Positions 57,516 to 64,000 of a stretch of DNA of 64,000 nucleotides are shown piece by piece (position 1 is the stretch's first letter; every line of letters begins with the position of its first letter). The stretch lies in contig NC_084794.1 of assembly GCF_963169125.1 (NCBI RefSeq), positions 224,065,409 through 224,129,408 of the forward strand, read 5' to 3'. The translations under genes were made by a program, and so were the position numbers. The notes under the pieces were generated by a model. It did not search any database. It was not told where the DNA came from and saw nothing but the letters and a program-made list of their open reading frames with translations. The stretch is from Humulus lupulus. Lineage: Eukaryota; Streptophyta; Magnoliopsida; Rosales; Cannabaceae.

Positions 57516-58575
57516 CACTTACTAAGGCCGGCGCGAAAGTCTTCACGAACAGAGAGAGGGCCCTCTACCCAGAAAAAGTCTTGTTTCCAAGACCCTGTGT
57601 TGGACACTGAGCCCTCTGTCAAGGGGAGCTCGTTGTTGGCCTTCTGCAGGTAGTAGAAGCCCTTGGACTTGTGCACTGCCATGAGGTTGTACAGGGAATG
57701 CACCTCTTGCGCCGTCGGGGCGTGTTCGACCTTTTCCTTGAGCCAAATGAAAAGGCAACTTAGAGTCAACCAACTGTTGGGTGATAGTTGAAGAGGGGCC
57801 AAGTTGAAGTAGTTGAGAACCGCCACGAAAAATGGGTGCAAAGGAATGGTACCACCCGCCTTCAAAATATGCTCACTCAAAGCCACATGACCCTTCCTAG
57901 GGTGGTCGGCCCGGCATGCCTCCTGAGGAGCATATAGGGTGTATTCTGGAGCAACACGGTAGTGCTTCACGATCTCCTTCAATTTGTTCGCAGACACATG
58001 TGACACCAGACTGGACGCCAGTAGAGGGGCGTCGTCCTCTTCCTGGACAGACACCTGTCTGCGTGCTTTCGGCATATCTGCAAAATCAAAAGAAAGATGT
58101 GAGGAAGAGGCAGAACACTTAACCCTCCATTTTTTCTTCCTAGCAAGAGTTTTCCATCGAGGGAGCGAGGGCGAAAGCACTAAGAAAGGATAAACTGAGA
58201 CTAGGGGCTGGGGAGAGGAGCTAGCAGCCCCATGACCGTCATCAGGCGAGGAGGGAGTGGGAGGTTCTGGCGGAATGTGTCCCTCCATAAATTCTAACTC
58301 CCACCGCAATTCAAAAAGGGTCATCCTAAGACGCGCTATATGGTTGCTAAGGTCCGGGGGTGAAGGTCCTCCATCTCCTCTCGACACCGAGTCAATTTCA
58401 CTCTCCACCACCCAAATTTTACGCCTAAGTTCGGCCATGCACTCAAGGTGGCGGATGCGGGCTTGCCTTAAGGAGTCATAGTCCTGGTGAGGGTTGCCCA
58501 CAAGGGACTCTGAGTCTGAGGACAGGTCAATAAACTCAGCCCTTGGGGGTATGTCGGACGGGCCGTCACTGGCCA
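57516..58575 (-). CDS. Tat antisense gene, first exon: Transposase_28 (putative gypsy-type transposon) domain
   Basis: ATG at 58575 (MASDGPSDIPPRAEFIDLSS). After an acidic, coiled-coil N-terminal half comes the domain Pfam calls putative gypsy type transposon: LKEIVKHYRVAPEYTLYAP, GGTIPLHPFFVAVLNYFNLA, LSPNSWLTLSCLFIWLKEKV, then HKSKGFYYLQK and WKQDFFWVEG. A GTAAGT donor at about 57516 ends the exon (DFRAGL) and splices in phase to 57436. The exon is fully open. Such antisense ORFs are known from Tat elements; what they do is not known. The domain name does not imply a demonstrated transposase. Confidence 0.75.
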
Positions 58576-59190
58576 TGAAACCACGTCCCAACAGCAAAAA
58601 GGGGTTCACGTGTAAACGAGGGAAAGGCTACAAAACACAAAGGAATGGGCTTAATATCTCTAGATGCAAACGCCCTAAATGGCCCACTACAGGATATATA
58701 AAAAAAAAAAAAAAAGGAGGAGGGGCATGCATATGGTCAAACTCACTACAAGCTCAGGCTAAGGTACCCCATCCCAAGTACTGCTAGTTTGGACCCGATA
58801 AAAAAAATAAAAGGGAGAAGGAAAGAAAATATACCTCAAGCGATTAAGAGAGCGAAGTTGGGGTCCAAAGGAGGTCGGGGAGCGAAAAGCACCAAAGAGT
58901 CGAAAATGCGCGTCTGCAAGAATGGACCAGAAAGATGTGTTAGTCATAAAATAGACACACCAAGAAATTAGCTCATACAAATATATATATATATATATAT
59001 ATAAAACAAATAAAAGGAACTATGGTGAAAATGAGGTTGTGAGGGATTGAACCCCTCACCTCTTGAAAAAAGAAGGGCTCTCCAAACCAATAAGCCAAAG
59101 GAGTAAGATGAAAATATTAGGCCATGCATGAGGGCCTATTTATAGGAGTCAAAGTGAATAGTCTACAAGAGCACCTAAAGGTACTCTCCT
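58576..59190. promoter_or_regulatory. Region upstream of the antisense gene, before the 3' LTR
   Basis: Presumed promoter and leader of the antisense gene. It holds an A-run near 58700 and a (TA)n tract (58981-59002). ATGCATGAGGGCCTATTTATAGG near 59125-59150 contains CTATAAATAGG on the minus strand, a good TATA box correctly oriented for the antisense gene about 570 bp from its ATG. Confidence 0.55.
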
Positions 59191-59205
59191 AGACTGGGGG
59201 GCAAG
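59191..59205 (+). other. Tat polypurine tract
   Basis: AGACTGGGGGGCAAG abuts the 3' LTR start TGTTGATG. G-rich tracts of this kind prime plus-strand synthesis. Confidence 0.75.
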
Positions 59206-60532
59206 TGTTGATGCTCATAATCTCATCAAGAGAAAATATGAGGCCAAGGCAAGGCCCTGGGGCCACTGTCGTCTCAGGAGGCCATCGCACAATCACAACA
59301 CGAGTCTTGGTTCGTTCCTCGTGGAGTCGATGCTAGGTGGCCCACATTGGCAAGGCATAGGTGCCAAGGCTCAGTAGCCTCGCGAGGCCCATCTCGCCCA
59401 TGCACCTCACCTCGGCCATACGCGAGGCCCCTCACGCACCTGCACCTCGGCCATACGCGAGGCCCATCTCGCCCATGCACCTCGCCCGTGGCCCTGCCTC
59501 ACCATCTTGGCTCAAGTGGCCTCGCCCGTGGCCCCGCCTCGCCATCTAGGCCCGCACCCTGGATCGGCCTCGCCCGTGGCCCGACCTCGCCATCTTGGCT
59601 CAAGTGGCCTTGCTCCGGAGTGGCCTCACCTCGCCATCTTGGCTCAAGTGGCCTCGCCCGTGGCCCCGCCTCACCATCGAGGCCCGAGCCCCGGAGTGAC
59701 CTCGCCCGTGGCCCCGCCTCGCCATATTGCCCTTGGCCACGCGTGAGGAGGAGGGACTCGTGAACGGCCAGAGAGCCGCGCCACCAAGGGAGCCGCACCA
59801 CCAAGGGGGTCGCTAGGAGGGCGTCTTGCTTCGCATCCTTAGACATCCGTCAAGGCCACATGCCTATCAACCAGACTCGTGAGTGATCTCGGAAGGCTTC
59901 AGGCATCTCGTGCCAAGGATCCAAGATCTCCACCTCACGCCAGGACCATAACACATACCCAGGGTCCCATTCCTTACACCTTGAGACCCCTATGCTTAGA
60001 GGCTCCAGTACGAGTCGAATGGGACATACTTGTATGACCTAGTACTGAGTACGGATACCAGTGCCAGTGAGACTGCTGGGGTAAGATTCATGATCCGTAC
60101 GTCTACGGCCAAAGGTCAGAGCCGACACCACTACCTCCTGCGCCACTACGCCTGCCACCACTCATCAGATATGGGTACAGACAAGTATTGGAGGCATTCT
60201 CCTGACATCTGCTCTTGTGCTGGATGTACGACCACAACCTCTGAAGCCATTCTCCTGACATAGTACTTATGTACCCCATGGTCTCCTGGACCACTATGTA
60301 CCTAAGGCCATTAGAGCCTACTATAAAATGAACTCTAAGACCACCTGAAAGGGGGTTGGAAGTTTTACTATAGCAAAGGCTTGAGAGTTAATGAAAGATT
60401 GATTGATTTCTCCATTGTTATTCTGTCATAATTCTTGAGTTATTGCTTTGATTTCTATAGCTTTTTTATTGACGATCCTGAATTGATAACTTCTTCCAAC
60501 TCAACTTAGTTGACGAGTTCTCACCGTCAACA
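59206..60532 (+). repeat. Tat second LTR (1,327 bp)
   Basis: Near-identical to 49537-50905 outside the GC-rich minisatellite, where the units are fewer and rearranged (about 59470-59735). Ends CACCGTCAACA. Confidence 0.92.
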
Positions 60533-60920
60533 GTTTGGCGCCGTCTGTGGGAACGTTAGTTTCAAGCTACTGTTCCACCATTGTTTCCGGCAAGAAGAAG
60601 ATGCCAAGACATTCAAAGCGACTGAGGGAGCCACAGGAGGTAGAGGTCCACCTGAACGGAGTCCAGCTGAAGGCCTCCATGAAGGACGCTCCTCCACCTA
60701 GAGACGTGGAGCCCCCGAAAGACCCTGAGGTTCACGGAGGTGATAGGGTGGCCTCGTCACCAGCCGCTCCACCTGGAGGAAGCCCTCCGAGAGCACCACC
60801 GGTAAACGCTAACGAGTTCCCTCCTCCAAAACCACCGCAGGCACCGAACTCCGGCCAGCAGGATCCGGGCCCCTGAACCCGTAGGCATGATAAGCATCCC
60901 CGGGTCCATTCCTTGGCACG
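60533..60920 (+). pseudogene. Second Tat internal copy: PBS and gag start, truncated
   Basis: GTTTGGCGCCGTCTGTGGG follows the LTR, then a second gag ATG at 60601 (MPRHSKRLREPQEVEVHLNG) almost identical to 50974 onward. A TGA at 60874-60876 stops it where the first copy has TCA. Homology ends at about 60920, in GGGTCCATT, and passes abruptly into an LTR fragment. Confidence 0.9.
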
Positions 60921-61652
60921 GTCGCGCCCACAAAATGTTTTGAGTTCCTGGGGCACTGGCGTGGTCACGCTGGTAGTCTCGATACCTCAAATTGAGTTCA
61001 AAATTCCCTGGGTTCTGGGAAATCGCAGCCCAGAAATGTGTTCTTACCCAAAACTCATACTTGCGATTTTCCCCTACGAAAATTGACCCAAAACTCGACC
61101 CCAACAAGTTTTCCAGTAGAATTTCAACCATATTTCGCCTTGATCTCAATAGAAAAGCTAAATCCCAACATCAAAGTACCCATAACTCAATAAAAAACAC
61201 ATCAAAAATCATAATTTGCAACTTTTTAGTTTTAAGCTTAAACCTTACCCCTCTGAGAATCCAATCCAAATTTTGGGTTTCAAATTTGATCCCAAGCTTT
61301 AGATTAGCTGACAATCATGCTTCCACCACCAACAATTACATAAAAAAAAATTCCCTATAAGCATCAAACTTTCAGAATTAGCACTATCCCCAAAAGCTCA
61401 CCAAGAACACTAAGAAAACCATTAAAGATGAAGAAGTGCATCAAGAATTACCAACCTCTATTCCAAATTAAAAAAACTTATCAGGTTGGTGAGGACTTGG
61501 CAGCAGCTAATCCCATCCATGTAGGCTTAAATCCCCTCTAAAATCCTCAAATTCCACCAAAGACTTCTCTAACTTGCTAGTTGTGTGGTTAGTGCCTTTG
61601 AGTGTGTTCATGAAAAGAACCAAGGAAAAGAGGGAAAGTATAGAACATGAAT
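60921..61652 (-). mobile_element. Chromovirus-like LTR fragment, minus orientation
   Basis: Begins inside a GC-word island (GCACGGTCGCGCCC, then GGCGTGGTCACGCTGG) and continues with sequence related to the part of the 4454-6829 LTR that follows its own island. The junction with the Tat internal copy is sharp. No coding frame is credible. Confidence 0.6.
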
Positions 61653-62971
61653 TGTAACGTCCTACTAATCTAGGACTATTACACCGTGTGCTTAAAATAA
61701 TGCTTAACTCATTAAGCGAGTCATTTGGACTTAAACGTGTGATTAAAGTTAACTAATGGTTAGGTATTAAAATTTTTGATCAAAGAAGTAATTCTTTTCA
61801 TTAAAAAGTTTATGTTTATACATGGGATCCCAAAAAGAGTTTGTAAGTTGAATACAAGTGTGAGCAAAGTTAAAAAGTGGCCTATCTAAGCGGCAAAATA
61901 GTGTAAAACCCTAGTTCCTCAAAAGTAGTCTCGGCCTTGGCGGTCGAGCAGGCTGAATATTTACACCCCGCCCCTAGAGCTATCCAACTCATGGCTAGTC
62001 CAGCTTCTCCTTGGCCTTACCTACACCACATAGCACCCATGAGCCAAGGCCAAGCAAGAAAACCCAATTGAAACAGAAACAGATAATCAGCAGAATAAGA
62101 ATCATAAATAGCATGCTTTGCAGCTATAATAAAACTTAAGAAGGCAGGTAATTCATTTATGCAACCTCTATGCCGAATGAGCGCATACCGCACTCCTCGA
62201 GTGGCCCATCCATAACGGCGTGTATTCCACATTCTATTTCCGACCACAACTTATAAGTCGAGCTTTCCAGACAAATACAACCAGATATGCATTTCATGTA
62301 TAACACAATTAAATACAATCCAAAGATGTTCATATTTAAATAGGCATTCAATGTGTTGTTATAACCAAGTTCAGTAATCAGGGCCAACGCCTTAATCTCA
62401 GTGCAGGTTCAGTTTTTTTCACATAGGTCCTGTGCGAAAGATTAAACAACCTCGAGTGTGATCCCTATTGCGAGCCTCGCAGAAACCCTAGTCACAACAC
62501 AAGTGTACATTCATCAGGAAATCAAACTTGGATCATGAGTTCCAATCCAAACCCTAACCCTAGGAACCAATGTTCCCAGTTAACGGTGCACTAAAAATTT
62601 CCCCCGAGCCCCTTCCCAAAACAGATTCGCAAACCCTCGTGCCTTATTCCTGAAATTTAGAAAACTAACATTTCGGGGCACCTGGTGCTGTCGTGCTTGC
62701 CCTTGGCGTGGTTGTGCCCATAGAAACTTTGGGGTTTCTGGAGCACTGGCGCGGTCACATCCGTAGCCTTGAAAGCCCAAATTGAAACCTAGTTTATAAG
62801 GTTCTTGGACCATAGCGCGGTTGTGCTACAACCTAGCGTGGTCGCGCCAGGTTGTCCGAAACCCAAAAATGCCCAAAAACCAAAGTGTTCTTCTGAAATT
62901 TAAATGTTAAGACTTCTCCCTTCATAATCTGACCCAAAACTCAATCCCAGGATGTTACCCAACATATTTTT
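61653..62971 (-). mobile_element. Chromovirus-like LTR 3' part, minus orientation, cut at 62972
   Basis: Starts TGTAACGTCC (the LTR 3' terminus read from the plus strand). It matches the first about 1.4 kb of the 4454-6829 LTR in order, including CCTAAGCGG, the phrase CCTAGTTCCTC and CACCACATAGCACCCATGAG. A GC-word island lies at 62680-62870. It is interrupted at 62972 by an LTR in the other orientation; the remainder is probably right of the window. Confidence 0.7.
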
Positions 62972-64000
62972 TGTAATGCCCCAAATTTCCTAATAAGGTT
63001 TAGGACCTTGATTAGGAGGCCGAGAGGGCCATAATTGATTTATTATAGTATCTAATGATTATATGCATATTTATGTGAGTTATATTATTATATGGTGGTG
63101 AATGCATGCATATGGGCTCATATGTTAACTGTGAGGGTATTTTGGTAATTTGGCCACTGTGGGCGTAATTGTATATTTTGGGTGCATGACTGTGATTAAT
63201 TAATGTAGCCACATTATAAGGTGGATTGGTTCGAGCTATTCGACATGAGACGATCATGAGATGTAAGTGTTCGGTCTAGTCATAACGGGTTTAAGTTCGG
63301 GGCTCGGGGTGAGTCTCGGGGTGAATTTAATGATTTGAGCATTACCGGGAATTAAAGGGTAATAGGGTATGATTTATTGGTATTTGGGAATATTGAGATT
63401 AGCAGGAATTGGGAAGCGTTAATTATGATTAACGGGATTAGTGGAATGTGCCAAAATTACCCTTGAGGTGGCTTTAGAAGCTTTAGAAGACCTAGGGGTA
63501 ATTTAGTCTTTTGGCTGGGATATATGTTAAGCTTGGAAGGCTGTAGATTAAACAGAGTAAAACAGAGGCAATTCTATTCTTCTTCCCGTACCTTCTCTTT
63601 CCCTCATCTTCCTTGTGTGATTTTGTGAGCTTGTTGAGGATTTGAGCTTGGGAGCTAAGCCTTGATACTTTGGGAGAGTGTTCCACTGTTGAAGAGCACC
63701 ATAACCTGAACTTAAGGTAAGCTTTTAGCCACTGGTTTTTATATATGCTCTGTTTTAGTTGTTAATTTCAGCCTTAGAACTTTGGATGTGGAAAGTGTGA
63801 ATCAAAGGAGGTTCTTGTGTTGTTTTGATTGGGGTATGATGAGGGTAAGCTAAGGGTGTTATTTGGGGGTTTAATTGTATGATTGGAGGAGGTTTGGAGT
63901 TGATTTGAGAGGTTGGTTTGAGAGGGAAAACGTAGGGTTGAATTTCTGGTGCGTGTGGCCGTGTTGCTGGTCTGGGCTGGGCGCCGCGGCGCAGCAGGGG
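62972..64000 (+). mobile_element. Chromovirus-like LTR 5' part, plus orientation, runs off the window
   Basis: Starts TGTAATGCCCCAAATTTCC. Blocks such as TTTGGTAATTTGGCCACTG and CCACATTATAAGGTGG match the LTRs at 4454-6829 (complement) and 12868-15383. The window ends within its GC island, in the 12-bp palindrome GCGCCGCGGCGC (63981-63992). Confidence 0.8.

Larger units (their letters stand above)
49537..60532 (+). mobile_element. Tat-lineage Gypsy element, 11.0 kb, followed directly by a second internal copy
   Basis: LTRs at 49537-50905 and 59206-60532 begin TGTTGATGCTCATAATC and end CACCGTCAACA. PBS is TTTGGCGCCGTCTGTGGG. Order on the plus strand is gag, protease, (RT missing), RNase H remnant, integrase, then an antisense gene, then a polypurine tract. 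The long interior downstream of pol with an antisense ORF, the DNGSS protease and the integrase wording are typical of Tat elements. After the 3' LTR comes another PBS and gag start, so no right-hand target duplication exists. Confidence 0.9.

Overview
The window is nuclear DNA from a large, repeat-rich eudicot genome; the species cannot be fixed from sequence alone. It is AT-rich, has plant GT-AG introns, and carries plant-type Copia, chromovirus-like Gypsy, Tat Gypsy, MULE, CACTA and LINE sequences plus plant gene fragments (3-ketoacyl-CoA thiolase, RING1-like E3). I found no intact stand-alone host gene, no tRNA or rRNA, and nothing bacterial. Almost every base belongs to a transposon or to a gene broken by one.

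Layout. (1) 1-944 is the 3' part of a Copia LTR. (2) 945-4432 and 25933-27297 are two halves of one minus-strand, multi-exon gene encoding a DUF1985 domain and a C-terminal Ulp1-like (C48) protease, a type usually carried by Mutator-like elements. The halves are separated by a 21.5 kb LTR retrotransposon (4433-25932) flanked by the 5-bp target duplication AACTA; removing it restores the reading frame across the junction. (3) That retrotransposon is itself a nest. Its 5' LTR holds a solo LTR (4454-6829), another solo LTR sits just after the primer-binding site (8905-10731), and its 3' LTR holds a third (24633-25555). Its interior has no gag-pol. Instead there is a CACTA-like block with exon fragments of cellular genes, a further solo LTR (12868-15383) and a 5'-truncated LINE (19938-20483).

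(4) 28501-37246 is a Mutator-like element with 174-bp terminal inverted repeats. It carries a broken MuDR-type transposase gene (minus strand: PB1-like, MuDR DNA-binding, MULE transposase, SWIM finger, CCHC knuckle) and a convergent GRF zinc-finger gene (plus strand), and is interrupted by a 3.7 kb solo LTR (30337-34064). (5) 38469-47671 is a complete but decayed Copia element with paired about 1.88 kb LTRs and target duplication AGCAC. (6) 48878-49536 is the start of a second Copia element (PBS and gag). It is cut by (7) a Tat-lineage Gypsy element at 49537-60532, whose pol lacks reverse transcriptase in frame and which carries an antisense spliced gene (Transposase_28 type). A second internal copy follows its 3' LTR directly (60533-60920), so the array is LTR-INT-LTR-INT. 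(8) 60921-64000 holds stacked fragments of chromovirus-like LTRs in both orientations.

Insertion order follows from the target duplications: host gene, MULE and older Copia first, then the LTR elements, then solo LTRs and the LINE. Seven solo LTRs have matching duplications (one at a low-complexity site), so LTR-LTR recombination has been a main route of DNA loss here. The observation I find least explained is a set of GC-rich islands in the middle of several LTRs and in one Copia leader, each built from its own short palindromic word.
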